This document shows positions 9,799-19,389 of a stretch of 64,000 bases of DNA, piece by piece. Source of the DNA: a bacterium (GTDB lineage: Bacteria; JAGOBX01); the NCBI GenBank assembly GCA_029551925.1, contig JAKPEO010000121.1, positions 40,294 to 104,293 on the forward strand, read 5' to 3'. Each line of letters opens with the position of its first letter. Positions within the stretch are counted from its first letter, which is position 1. The position numbers were made by a program, and so were the translations under genes. The notes under the pieces are model-generated. The model was not told the origin of the DNA and did not search any database. It saw only the letters and a program-made list of their open reading frames with translations.

Positions 9799-10515
9799 AT
9801 GGAATTAAAAAATATTACTCCTGAAAAATTTCAACAAAATTATTTTAGGACAATCGATTCGATAAAAGAACAATGCCTTAAAAACAATAGGCGGTTTGAT
9901 GAATTAACAATTATTATCGTAAGCAAGTATATAACAAGTTCTTCATTAAAAGAATTAATCTCAACAAATCTCATAAAAGATATAGGAGAGAATCGCGCAC
10001 AATTATTAAGAGAACGCTATGAAACGATAAATAATGCTGTAAACTGGCATTTTATTGGGACATTACAATCTAATAAAATAAAATATTTTGTTGAATATAT
10101 AAAATTAATACATTCAATAACATCTGAAAAATTATTGAGCGAAATAAATAAACAAGCGCTAAAAAAAAATAAAATAGTTGATGGTTTGATTGAAATCAAT
10201 ACTTCCGAAGAATCCAGTAAAACAGGCGCAGAAAAAGAAGCAGTATTTAGATTATTTGATTTTTATTGTAATGAAAAAATAAAAAATAATTTGACCAATC
10301 TTAATATTCAGGGCTTGATGACTATGGCTGCACTTAATGCTGATGAACTAAAATGCCGAAAAAGTTTTAGTTTTTTAAGAAAAACATTAGAACAAATTAA
10401 TAATAAATTCGGAATAAATATGAAAGTTTTATCTATGGGTATGAGCGCAGATTATTTATATGCTATTGCCGAAGGTGCTACGCATTTGCGCATCGGCTCG
10501 ATATTTTTCGAATAA
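9799..10515 (+). CDS. YggS/PROSC-type pyridoxal-phosphate homeostasis protein
   Basis: A 238-residue single-domain PLP-binding protein that buffers cytosolic pyridoxal phosphate. It is not known to be an enzyme. The PLP lysine is K43 in IIIVSKY. Other family signatures are GENRAQ, WHFIGTLQSNK, SIT..KLL, EINTSEESSKTGA, the segment GLMTMAA and the C-terminal MGMSADY..AI..G.T.LRIGS. The ATG lies one base after the upstream stop codon. It is the last plus-strand gene before a convergent pseudogene. Confidence 0.93.
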   Translation: MELKNITPEKFQQNYFRTIDSIKEQCLKNNRRFDELTIIIVSKYITSSSLKELISTNLIKDIGENRAQLLRERYETINNAVNWHFIGTLQSNKIKYFVEYIKLIHSITSEKLLSEINKQALKKNKIVDGLIEINTSEESSKTGAEKEAVFRLFDFYCNEKIKNNLTNLNIQGLMTMAALNADELKCRKSFSFLRKTLEQINNKFGINMKVLSMGMSADYLYAIAEGATHLRIGSIFFE

Positions 10516-10574
10516 AATAATTGCTAAAATATCATGCTTATTAAAATGCTATAACAATATTAAAGTTCATATAA

Positions 10575-11618
10575 TCACGCTGAAAATTTTATGCACGAAT
10601 CAATTAATACATAACAAAAATCTGATATAATATTGCCGATAAGCGCTAAAAATGATTATATCACAATTATTCCCATAAATAAATTATAATCGCAACTTGT
10701 AATAACGTCTAATACCAATTGCCCCATACCGGGAATATCAAATACTCGTTCAATTAATACGGACCCGGCAAACATCAAAGTCATAAAACTTCCAAAACCA
10801 GTTGCAATAGGTATCAATGAATTCCTAAACGCATGTGAAAATACTGCGCGTTTGTAAGAGCAGCCCTTTGCCATCACAGCGCGCACATAATCGCTATTCA
10901 CTTGTTCGATTATCGAATTTTTCATTAAAATAGTAAGCGCGGCAAACGCATCTATCATATAACAGACAACAGGCAAAAACATATGCCACGCTACATCCTT
11001 CACTTTTTCAAAAAATGTCATATATTCAAAATTTTGAGAGACAAATCCGGCAATAGGAAACCAATCAAATAATCCGTCTGTTGTTCCGCAAAACAGCATT
11101 TTTAAAAGCATACCAAACGCAAATGCCGGCACAGCATAACCAATAAAAATAATCACGCTTGTAATTGTATCAAATGCGCTGCCGTGCTTCATCGCTTTCC
11201 ACACGCCGAGCGGAATACATATTAAATACTGCAAAATAAATCCGGTCAATCCGAAAATTAACGATACAGGAAAGCGCTCTTTTATCAACTGCCATACGCT
11301 TTTATTCGGATATTTATAAGATTCGCCAAAATCTAAACGCGCTACGCCGCCGAGCCAATTAAAATATCTTATTATTAACGGCTTATCAAAACCAAAATGT
11401 TTTTCCAGCATTTTTTTATGCTCTTCTGTCAGCCCGCGAGTTTCTGTTGATTTTGCGCCTATATTATCGCCCGCGCTAATACCGCGCATTTGCAACAATA
11501 ATTGTTCAACAGGTCCGCCCGGCACAAATTGGCTTATCATAAAACAAACAATAGTTATTCCTATCAATGTAGGTATAACTAAAATCATTCTTTTGATAAA
11601 ATAATTAAAATTACTCAT
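10575..11618 (-). pseudogene. Oligopeptide-type ABC transporter permease (YejB/DppB family), nonsense-disrupted
   Basis: The open frame (10656-11618, 320 residues) is a binding-protein-dependent permease. Its N-terminus is typical (FVPGGPVEQLL), and the EAA-like loop follows (VRAVMAKGCSYKRAVFSHAFRNSLIP). The family normally continues with one more helix and an LVDPRI-type tail. Reading through the TAA at 10658-10656 in the same frame gives SFLALIGNIISDF then CYVLIDSCIKFSA and a TGA at 10577-10575. That is recognisably the missing helix and tail. The DPR motif is already eroded to DSC. The gene is therefore disrupted by one nonsense codon near the C-terminus and is decaying. No binding protein, second permease or ATPase lies nearby. 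It overlaps the upstream transketolase gene by 8 bases. Confidence 0.85.
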
Positions 11619-13548
11619 TTATTTTTTGTTTTAAAAGCTCCAAAAAAATATTATCAGTATCCAATTTAAAATATTTATAAAGCGCAATTCTATCAAGCGT
11701 GCAGAATGTAAAATCATTAACCGCTCGATAATATATTTGCGGTAATTTTTCTGGATTATCTTGCGATGCTAATTTTTTCATAAATTCATCAAATAATCCT
11801 GCGCAATCAATCAATTCTTCAATAAAAAATATTTTTTTATATTTATCTGTAATTTCATTTACAAATTTAATATCTAAATTTTTTAAAGTTGACACTGCGA
11901 AAAGATCCGCAGATATTTTATTTTTTTTCTTTAATTTATCTAATGCCGCGCCGCAAAAATTTATCAATTGCGGTCCTGAGGTTAATACGCATACTTCGGA
12001 ATTATTATCTATTATTTTATTTCCAAATCCATAATTAAACGCAATATTCAATTTTCCGAAAAAATTCACAAGCGGCGCAGTACGATGCAATTTAAAATAA
12101 ATCGGCGCTTGAATTTTTTCAATTAAATACCAATTAAGAATCTGCGGTATTTCAAAATTGAAGGTCGGATAAAAAACAAGCATATTCGGAATACTGCGAA
12201 ACATCGCGACATCTCCTGTCGCTTGATGTGTCTTGCCGTCAGTTGTATAACACAAACCGGAATAATGCCCGGCATAAATCACGCGAGTATTTTCTGTAGC
12301 GTTAACATAAATCTGTTCAAAGCCGCGTCTGTAAAAATTAGCATAAGTATTTACTATCGGCAGTTTGCCTGACAATGCCAGCCCGCCGGCAATAGAAATC
12401 ATATCCTGCTCTGCGATGCCAACTTCAATAAAACGATGAGAAAAATTTAAAGCAAATTCCGTCAATTTACAAGATTTTTCTAAATCAGCATCTATACAAT
12501 AAATATTTTTATTCTTTTTCGCTAATTCAGTTATTGTTTTTGAAAAATACTCGCCTGTAGAATATTCTTTTTTTGATTGCGGTTTTTCTTTCGGTTCCGA
12601 TAATTTTTGTTTTTCTAATTTTATAAATGTCGTTAATTCTAAAAAAATTTTTTCGTTTTTGATTTTTTGTTTTAGTTCTTCTAACGCTTCTAAATATTGA
12701 ATTTTATCTGGTATCGCAGAATGCCAAATATATTTTCGCCTTTTTGCTGCGCTTGCGCTCATAAATGATACACCTGCGCCTTTTTCTGTATAGGCAATCA
12801 TAATTTGATTTTTTTCTTGCGTATTATATATTTTTGAAAGTTTTAATATTAATTCATCATAATTATGTCCATCAACTTCCAAAACATCAAAACCAAAGCC
12901 CCGTAACACGTATCCTAAATCATAAATTTTTTTTATGTCATCTACGTTGCTGTCAGATTGTATTCTATTACAATCTATTATAGGTATAACATTAAACAAT
13001 TTATATTGTTTAATAGTCATTAACGCTTCATAATTCTGACCTTCCTGCAATTCGCCGTCGCCTAATATTACAAATATTTTTGATTTCGAATTTGCCAGCG
13101 CTATACCTGTTGCTTTTGACAAAGTTTGACCTAATGACCCGCTGTTTATATATATTCCTTTTGTAGAAATGTCAGTATGTGCTTGCGGGCCATTCGGCGT
13201 TTTATAATTCAATAATGATTTCGTCGGTATTATTCCTAATCCCGCAAGACAAGCATATTGCATTACCGCAGCATGCCCCTTGCTCAACAGCGTATAATCA
13301 AAATCATTAAATTTATAAACTCCTTCTATTTTCGCTAAATAAAAATATATGACTGTCAATATATCGGCAATAGAAAACGAAGCGCCAAGCCAACCGTGCT
13401 GCGCTTTATATATCGCCGTCAAAGTATTAATTCTATTATAAATTGAATATTCCTCAAGCGCCGATATTATTTCAAAAATATTGCTTTTTCTTTTTAATGA
13501 TTTTTTATAATATTTACGGTCAACTAAAAAAAAATTATCTAATATCAT
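11611..13548 (-). CDS. Transketolase (full-length, TPP-dependent)
   Basis: Transfers two-carbon ketol units between sugar phosphates (non-oxidative pentose phosphate pathway) or acts in a related sugar pathway. It is 645 residues with both halves fused. The N-terminal TPP domain has SKGHA at 89-93, SLGQ at 138-141 and the Mg-TPP motif GDGELQEGQNYEAL beginning at 163, with N194. The second half has the pyrimidine domain with EVGIAEQDMISIAGGLA, and a C-terminal domain follows. A lysine/glutamate-rich linker at about 300-335 joins the two. Sequence style is nearer to the two-subunit archaeal/DXS-like group fused in one chain than to E. coli TktA; that is an impression, not a computed result. Upstream gene spacing is 7 bases. 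Confidence 0.85.
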   Translation of the reverse strand: MILDNFFLVDRKYYKKSLKRKSNIFEIISALEEYSIYNRINTLTAIYKAQHGWLGASFSIADILTVIYFYLAKIEGVYKFNDFDYTLLSKGHAAVMQYACLAGLGIIPTKSLLNYKTPNGPQAHTDISTKGIYINSGSLGQTLSKATGIALANSKSKIFVILGDGELQEGQNYEALMTIKQYKLFNVIPIIDCNRIQSDSNVDDIKKIYDLGYVLRGFGFDVLEVDGHNYDELILKLSKIYNTQEKNQIMIAYTEKGAGVSFMSASAAKRRKYIWHSAIPDKIQYLEALEELKQKIKNEKIFLELTTFIKLEKQKLSEPKEKPQSKKEYSTGEYFSKTITELAKKNKNIYCIDADLEKSCKLTEFALNFSHRFIEVGIAEQDMISIAGGLALSGKLPIVNTYANFYRRGFEQIYVNATENTRVIYAGHYSGLCYTTDGKTHQATGDVAMFRSIPNMLVFYPTFNFEIPQILNWYLIEKIQAPIYFKLHRTAPLVNFFGKLNIAFNYGFGNKIIDNNSEVCVLTSGPQLINFCGAALDKLKKKNKISADLFAVSTLKNLDIKFVNEITDKYKKIFFIEELIDCAGLFDEFMKKLASQDNPEKLPQIYYRAVNDFTFCTLDRIALYKYFKLDTDNIFLELLKQKINE

Positions 13549-13555
13549 AAATGCA

Positions 13556-13969
13556 TCAACCAGTTATTCTTTTGCGTTTTTCTCTGCGTTTTTTGCGCAA
13601 TTCGATTTTTTTACGATGATATTCTATAAAGCGCTCGATTAATTCCTCATCGTCTGGAAATTTCTTTTTGATTAACTTTAAATCTTCTTCTAATTTTTGT
13701 AATTTTTCTTCGGCAAAACTTAATTGTATTCCTTCGTCAGAATTAGAAATTTCTTTAAATGTATCGGGATATTTTGTTTTTAATTTATTAGCAATACGCG
13801 TGGGTAATAAAACCACTAATTCATTATCGTTCAATAAACTCACTTCATATTTGATATTCGGATATTTTTTAGAAGCATAAGCAGTGCGTATTGTAATATC
13901 TCCTATTTCATCAATATTCAAATAATAATCCAACCAATATTTAAGCAAATAATCTCGTCTTTTTTCCAT
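13556..13969 (-). CDS. Small basic protein, unknown function
   Basis: I do not recognise this 137-residue protein. Residues 1-85 look like a small mixed alpha/beta domain. From about 88 to the end the sequence is almost entirely charged and helical (EEKLQKLEEDLKLIKKKF) and ends in a dense K/R tail (RKKRREKRKR). The basic tail suggests nucleic-acid binding. It is set between a GT2 glycosyltransferase and a transketolase in the same orientation. The ATG is the only sensible start. Confidence 0.7.
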   Translation of the reverse strand: MEKRRDYLLKYWLDYYLNIDEIGDITIRTAYASKKYPNIKYEVSLLNDNELVVLLPTRIANKLKTKYPDTFKEISNSDEGIQLSFAEEKLQKLEEDLKLIKKKFPDDEELIERFIEYHRKKIELRKKRREKRKRITG

Positions 13970-14037
13970 AATAATAATAATTCATCTCGAAAAATATATT
14001 TTAAAATTAAAAATTATGTGGAATTTATCGAATTTTG

Positions 14038-14724
14038 TCAATCAATAAATTTATATTTTATCAATGTAAATAATGCGCTGAATCCATCGCGCCAAGTAAT
14101 TTTCTTACCTTCTGTATAATCGCGACCATAATATTTTATCGGCACTTCAACTAATTTACATTTTCTTTTTAAAATTTTAGCAGTTATCTCCGGCTCAAAA
14201 TCGAAGCGTTTTGATTTTATATCTATACTTTTAATTAATTTTGTTTTAAAAACTTTATAGCAGGTTTCCATATCCGTAATAAGAGTATTATACAAAATAT
14301 TCGTCATAATGGATAAAAATTTATTACCGACATAATGCCAAAAAAACATCGAAGTAGAAATTCCTTTAAACCGCGAGCCATACACAACATCTGCATAGCC
14401 GTCAATTATCGGCATTAATAATGTCCCATAATCATTTGGATCATATTCTAAATCAGCGTCTTGAATTATTGTAATTTCGCAGTCATCTGGAACTGCTTTA
14501 AATCCTTTTGCAAGTGCAGCGCCTTTGCCTTCGTTCTTTTCGCTGAATATTTTTATTACATTCTGGTATTTTATTTGTTCTTTAATAATCTCGCGTGTGC
14601 CGTCGGTAGAGCAGTCATCAACAATAATTATAGTTTTTTCGAATGGCGTCTTTTGGACTTTTTCTAATATTTTTAATATTGTATTTTTTTCATTGTAAAC
14701 TGGCATTACTACTGCTAATTTCAT
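14038..14724 (-). CDS. Family 2 glycosyltransferase (polyprenyl-phosphate sugar synthase type)
   Basis: A 228-residue GT-A fold enzyme without membrane segments. It most likely makes a polyprenyl-phosphate-linked sugar in the manner of dolichol-phosphate mannose synthase. Motifs in order: AVVMPVYNEKNT at the N-terminus, IIIVDDCSTDGT, the glycine-rich GKGAALAKGF, the metal-binding QDADLEYDP, and YGSRFKG. The late segment MSIMTNILYNTLITDMETCYK is also typical of this group. It could supply the lipid-linked donor for the membrane glycosyltransferase at 1805-3403; that link is inference. Confidence 0.87.
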   Translation of the reverse strand: MKLAVVMPVYNEKNTILKILEKVQKTPFEKTIIIVDDCSTDGTREIIKEQIKYQNVIKIFSEKNEGKGAALAKGFKAVPDDCEITIIQDADLEYDPNDYGTLLMPIIDGYADVVYGSRFKGISTSMFFWHYVGNKFLSIMTNILYNTLITDMETCYKVFKTKLIKSIDIKSKRFDFEPEITAKILKRKCKLVEVPIKYYGRDYTEGKKITWRDGFSALFTLIKYKFID

Positions 14725-14757
14725 TTTCTTGACAATCGCACCTTTTTTATAATAAAT

Positions 14758-16365
14758 TTATTTTACTAAAAATTTTCTGCTGACTTTTTCCAATGTCTTT
14801 AAATCATCATATAATTCGCTAACTTGATTTTGATTTAACCGCAATTTCATTAATTCTTTTAAATTTTGTTTTATCGCTTTATATTGAGCAAAATATTCTT
14901 CGGTAATATTCGCGCGCAAGCGTTTATATTTTTCACTATCTAATCCTTTAACTTCTGCATTGGTTAAATTTACCATTTCTCTCAGCGCCGGAATATATGT
15001 GTCAAATCCAAAGTTTTCTTTGATTGATTTTTCCAAGCCCAATTGCTGGTCTTCCTCGCCGTGTATTATAAATGTCTTTATAGGTTTTTTCTTTAATGAC
15101 GAGAGCCATTCTAAAATTCCGGGATTATCTATATGCCCTGAAAATCCTTCTAATTTTATTATTTCAGCTTTGACCATAACGCTGTCGCCGTGTATTCTGA
15201 CAATCTTTTCTCCTTCAATTAATCTACGGCCTAATGTCCCTTCTGCTTGATAACCAGTAATTAAAACAGTGGCATTTTCACGCCACAAATTATGTTTTAA
15301 ATGATGTTTGATTCTTCCAGCATCGCACATACCGCTCGCTGAAATAATCATTATTCCGCCTGATACTTTATTTAATTCTTGCGATTCTTCCGCTGATTTT
15401 GTAAATTTCAAATTATCAAATAACAGCGCAAATTCGCCATTTTTATTATATTCTGAAACTTGGTTGTGAAAATACTGATGATGTCTCTGAAATATTTCAG
15501 TTGCAGAAATAGCGAGCGGCGAATCAATATAAATTGGAAATATTGGTATTTCTTTGTTTTTTATTAAAATATTCAAGTCAACAAGTAAATCCTGCGTGCG
15601 TTCAACAGCAAAAGCGGGCACTATTATATTTCCGCCTTTTTTATAAGCGTAATTAATAACATCGCACAATTGTTCGCGTTTCTTCTGCAAATCTCTAATA
15701 CCGTGAACTTTATTGCCGTAAGTTGACTCTAACACTAAATAATCAGTTGTCTCAATTTGATGAGGGTCCTTTACAATCGGCTGGTCCTTATTTCCTAAAT
15801 CGCCGCTGAATACTATTTTTATGAGTTCATTGTTTTCTTTTATGTAAAGTTCTACTAATGCTGCGCCAAGTATATGCCCCGCGTTCCGAAAACGGAATTT
15901 TATATTTTCTGTCATTTCTATCATCGTATCATAATCTACTCTTTGAAAATATTTCAAGCAATTATAAGCATCAGCAGCAGTATATATCGGTTCAATCATC
16001 TTCTGCCCGCGTCTTAAATATTTTTTGTTCTTACGCTCGCATTCTGTTTCTTGAATATATCCGCTGTCAGGAAGCATTACTTGACACAATTCAACAGTGC
16101 CGGATGTACATATTACTTTGCCTTTAAAGCCTTTTTTGAATAATTTCGGGATTAACCCTGAATGGTCTATATGCGCGTGCGTTAATATAACAAAATCTAT
16201 ATCCGCAGGATTAAACGCAAAATCTGCATAATTCAATTCTTTGATTTCTTTTGATCCTTGAAACATTCCGCAATCAATAAGGAATCTATTTTTATTGTCA
16301 TTTGTTTCTATCATATAACAAGAGCCAGTCACGCATTTTGCCGCACCTAAAAATGTTAGTTTCAT
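14758..16365 (-). CDS. Beta-CASP metallo-beta-lactamase-fold ribonuclease family protein
   Basis: A 535-residue two-metal hydrolase of the CPSF73-like/RNA-specificity group. The zinc motif THAHIDHSG spans 62-70. Later motifs include GHILGAALVEL, SGDLGNKDQPI and ESTYGNKVH. The beta-CASP insert follows with IIVPAFAVERTQDLL. The C-terminal RMMBL part carries GFSGHID and FIIHGEEDQ. The tail beyond 470 is helical and charged. The start has AGGAG spaced correctly. Function is probably 3' or endonucleolytic RNA processing. It ends the PTS run downstream of ptsI by 24 bases, an arrangement I cannot explain functionally. Confidence 0.88.
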   Translation of the reverse strand: MKLTFLGAAKCVTGSCYMIETNDNKNRFLIDCGMFQGSKEIKELNYADFAFNPADIDFVILTHAHIDHSGLIPKLFKKGFKGKVICTSGTVELCQVMLPDSGYIQETECERKNKKYLRRGQKMIEPIYTAADAYNCLKYFQRVDYDTMIEMTENIKFRFRNAGHILGAALVELYIKENNELIKIVFSGDLGNKDQPIVKDPHQIETTDYLVLESTYGNKVHGIRDLQKKREQLCDVINYAYKKGGNIIVPAFAVERTQDLLVDLNILIKNKEIPIFPIYIDSPLAISATEIFQRHHQYFHNQVSEYNKNGEFALLFDNLKFTKSAEESQELNKVSGGIMIISASGMCDAGRIKHHLKHNLWRENATVLITGYQAEGTLGRRLIEGEKIVRIHGDSVMVKAEIIKLEGFSGHIDNPGILEWLSSLKKKPIKTFIIHGEEDQQLGLEKSIKENFGFDTYIPALREMVNLTNAEVKGLDSEKYKRLRANITEEYFAQYKAIKQNLKELMKLRLNQNQVSELYDDLKTLEKVSRKFLVK

Positions 16366-16389
16366 CTAACTTTCTCCTATAAAAAAAAA

Positions 16390-18171
16390 TTAAACTAACC
16401 AGAAATCAGCATCGCGATATGCAGGTATTAATTCAATAATCGCCGGCTTGATTTTTTGCAATATATACTGTTTTATTTCACTGACCATAGACATTGCCAT
16501 TATATCATCAGTATATTTTTTTGCTTGTTCATAACTAATACTCGTCAAAATAGTTTTTATATCCGGCAAAACTGACGGATTCATACTAAAATCAGTCAAG
16601 CCCATACCTAACAATAATATTGCAGTCGTAGGTATCTCTGCCATATCGCCGCAAACTGTCACCGGTTTATTTTGTTTTTTTGCAAGAGTAATTGTTTGAT
16701 TCAATAATTGCAGCACTGCCGGATGCAATCGCTGAAATAAATAATTTACTTTGTCATTTGTTCTATCTACCGCAAGCGTATATTGAATTAAATCATTTGT
16801 GCCGATTGAAATAAAATCTACATATTTAAATATTTTTTCAAGGATTATCACCGCCGCTGGAATTTCAATCATTGCGCCTAACTCTATATTTTTGTTATAC
16901 GCTATGCCTTCCTCGTCAAAGGTCATTTGTATTTCTTTTATTAATTCTCTGGTTTTTAAAATTTCAGAAATAAACGCTATCATTGGCAGTAAAATTTTTA
17001 TATTGCCAAATGCCGAAGCGCGCAATATTGCGCGCAATTGCGTTTTGAAAATATCGCGGTTTTCTAAACAAAAACGAATAGCACGCAAGCCCAAAAATGG
17101 ATTTGCTTCTTTTTCATCAGGAGAATGATGCAATAATATCTTATCTCCGCCTATATCCAATGTTCTTATTACAATAGGCATATTTTTCGGTAATGTTTGT
17201 GCGACATTTTTATAAATCATGAATTGTTCGTTTTCTGATGGCAATCGTACTTTATCCATAAATAAATATTCTGTCCTAAATAATCCGATGCCTTCAGCGG
17301 CATAATTGATTACATCTTTTGTTTCATAGTCAAACTCTATATTCGCATAAAAATTTATTTTTATATCGTCTAATGTCTTTGTTCTGGTAAGCGAATTAGT
17401 TAATATTATTTTTTCGCTTTCTATATATTCTATTTGTTTTTCTTGATATTTAGCAATTGTTTCAGGCGTAGGATTTTGAATAATTGTGCCTGTTAACCCA
17501 TCTATAATTAAAGTTTCACCGTCTATTACTTTTGAAACTATATCGTCTGCTTCAATTAGCGCCGGCACTTTTAATGCGCGCGCTAATATCGCAGTATGCG
17601 ATGTCCGCCCACCTTTTTCAGTTACAAAACCAACTATATTTTTTTTGGCTATTTGTAAAGTATCAGACGGCAATAAATCTTCAGTTACAAGTATTACTGG
17701 CTCGTCAAAATCTTCTTCTAATGTGTCATATACTTCTGTCAAATTTTGCAATATTCTGCGCCCGACATCATATATATCGCTTGCGCGCTGCCGAATTATT
17801 TCGTTGTCCAGATTCTCAAAACTTTCGCTGATTATTCGCAATACATCATCAAGTATATATTCGCAATTAATTTGTTCAGTCTTAATACGACCTACTACTT
17901 CGTTTATAAAAAATTGATCTTGTAAAATTAATAAATGAACATCGAATATTTTCGAATTTTCTTCGCCTACCTCTTCTTTTATCTTATTTCGAATCTCTTC
18001 TATCTGCTTATAACTTTTTGCAACTGCATTTTCAAATCTTATTATCTCGTCTGTTACATCTTCCGGTCTTAAATTATATTGACGGATTTTTAAATCGCGA
18101 TGCTTAAATTTTAAAACTTTGCCTATGGCAATACCTAATGATACTGGATTAGCTGTGTGAATAATTTCCAA
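16390..18171 (-). CDS. ptsI: Phosphoenolpyruvate-protein phosphotransferase (PTS enzyme I)
   Basis: Transfers phosphate from PEP to HPr. It is 593 residues, close to the usual length. It has the N-terminal HPr-binding and swivel domain with phospho-histidine H192 in GGRTSHTAILARAL. The TIM-barrel PEP-binding part carries GLFRTEYLFM, NPFLGLRAIRFCL, the SIGTNDLIQYTLAVDRT signature and the catalytic cysteine in VCGDMAE. The start is TTG, spaced 11 bases from GAGG. That GAGG is formed by the last codons of ptsH. There is no GAF domain, so it is the sugar-PTS type rather than PtsP, though no PTS permease lies in the window. Confidence 0.95.
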   Translation of the reverse strand: MEIIHTANPVSLGIAIGKVLKFKHRDLKIRQYNLRPEDVTDEIIRFENAVAKSYKQIEEIRNKIKEEVGEENSKIFDVHLLILQDQFFINEVVGRIKTEQINCEYILDDVLRIISESFENLDNEIIRQRASDIYDVGRRILQNLTEVYDTLEEDFDEPVILVTEDLLPSDTLQIAKKNIVGFVTEKGGRTSHTAILARALKVPALIEADDIVSKVIDGETLIIDGLTGTIIQNPTPETIAKYQEKQIEYIESEKIILTNSLTRTKTLDDIKINFYANIEFDYETKDVINYAAEGIGLFRTEYLFMDKVRLPSENEQFMIYKNVAQTLPKNMPIVIRTLDIGGDKILLHHSPDEKEANPFLGLRAIRFCLENRDIFKTQLRAILRASAFGNIKILLPMIAFISEILKTRELIKEIQMTFDEEGIAYNKNIELGAMIEIPAAVIILEKIFKYVDFISIGTNDLIQYTLAVDRTNDKVNYLFQRLHPAVLQLLNQTITLAKKQNKPVTVCGDMAEIPTTAILLLGMGLTDFSMNPSVLPDIKTILTSISYEQAKKYTDDIMAMSMVSEIKQYILQKIKPAIIELIPAYRDADFWLV

Positions 18172-18177
18172 AACTTA

Positions 18178-18468
18178 TCATTCCTCGTTAAATTTGCTTT
18201 CAAAAACTTTCTCTATCGCCGCTAATGCTTCTTCAGCGTCTGGACCTTTCACATAAACTATTATTTTTGAACCGAACGGCGCGGCTAATGTCATTACACT
18301 CAAAATACTTTTACCGTTCACTTGCAGCCCTTCTTTCTCAAATATTACATCAGAAATATATTGCCCGCAGGTCTTGACTAACAATGCGGCGGGACGCGCA
18401 TGCATTCCTAATTTATTCTTTATTTCAAGAGTCTTTGTTAATTCCTTGATTTCACCTTTTAACATCAT
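18178..18468 (-). CDS. ptsH: HPr phosphocarrier protein
   Basis: A 96-residue phosphocarrier. The catalytic His23 is in GMHARPAALL. The regulatory serine, target of HPr kinase, is Ser54 in NGKSILSVMTL. Both are intact, which fits the co-occurring hprK. Two ATG codons are adjacent at the start, with GGAG spaced 8 bases from the first. The N-terminal dozen residues before the first strand are slightly longer than average. It precedes ptsI by 6 bases. Confidence 0.95.
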   Translation of the reverse strand: MMLKGEIKELTKTLEIKNKLGMHARPAALLVKTCGQYISDVIFEKEGLQVNGKSILSVMTLAAPFGSKIIVYVKGPDAEEALAAIEKVFESKFNEE

Positions 18469-18486
18469 TTTTTTAACTCCGTTTTT

Positions 18487-19389
18487 TTAATTTTTATTTT
18501 TATCACGATGTTCAAGTCGCGTTATAATATTTTTACTATTCAAATTTTCAATAAATTCATTTAATAATGATGCTATCATCACAGACCTGTGTTTGCCGCC
18601 CGTGCAACCTATTCCTATTGTCAAATATGTCTTGCCTTCTTTTACATAATTCGGCAATAAAAATTTTATAAATCCAAAAAATCTATCTAAAAAATCTTTA
18701 GAAATCTGCCAACTTAATATATAATCGCGCACCGGCTGGTCATCGCCAGTCAAATTTACAAGTTCATCTACATAAAAAGGATTAGGCAAAAATCGCACAT
18801 CTATCAATAAATCTACATTATGCGGAATTCCATATTTAAAGCCAAACGATATGATATTTACTGACATCTTATGCGTGTCTTTCTCTAATACATATTTTTC
18901 CCATAATAATTCTTTAAATTGTTTGTTTGTCAATTTAGATGTGTCTATTATCGTAGTGGCTAATCCTTTAATTTCTTGAAGTAATTGCCGCTCTTTTTTT
19001 ATAGCATTTACCACATTTTTTTTGGAAAGCGGATGCGGACGACGAGTCTCGCTAAATCTTCTGATTAAAGTATCGTCATCAGAATCTAAAAATAAAATAT
19101 TGTAATCTATTTCTAAATTATCGAGCAGCAGCAAATTATTAACTATATTTTCAGAAAAATGCTTATCGCGGACATCTATAACGCAAGCGATTTTTTTTAT
19201 TTCGTTTCCTGAATTTTTGAATAACTCGCCAAATTTAGGCAGTAAATCAGTCGGTAGATTGTCTACGCAAAAATAACCGCCGTCTTCTAAACATTTAATA
19301 GCGAAACTTTTACCAGAACCAGACATTCCTGTAATAATCAAAAATTCTGTTTTTTTACGATTCTTCAAATTTCGCGACCTTGTATCCAA
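18487..19389 (-). CDS. rapZ: RapZ/YvcJ-type nucleotide-binding protein
   Basis: A P-loop protein of the RapZ family, known to control glucosamine-6-phosphate synthesis through small RNAs in enterobacteria and to hydrolyse nucleotides in Bacillus. It has Walker A GMSGSGKS at 21-28, CVDNLP, IDVRD, RRPHPLS and SFGFKYG. The C-terminal GIGCTGGKHRSV is the most diagnostic segment. The annotated start is TTG at 19389, which overlaps hprK by 25 bases. Another TTG at 19368 would reduce the overlap and give a more usual N-terminus. I cannot decide between them, because neither has a clear ribosome site. Confidence 0.92.
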   Translation of the reverse strand: MDTRSRNLKNRKKTEFLIITGMSGSGKSFAIKCLEDGGYFCVDNLPTDLLPKFGELFKNSGNEIKKIACVIDVRDKHFSENIVNNLLLLDNLEIDYNILFLDSDDDTLIRRFSETRRPHPLSKKNVVNAIKKERQLLQEIKGLATTIIDTSKLTNKQFKELLWEKYVLEKDTHKMSVNIISFGFKYGIPHNVDLLIDVRFLPNPFYVDELVNLTGDDQPVRDYILSWQISKDFLDRFFGFIKFLLPNYVKEGKTYLTIGIGCTGGKHRSVMIASLLNEFIENLNSKNIITRLEHRDKNKN

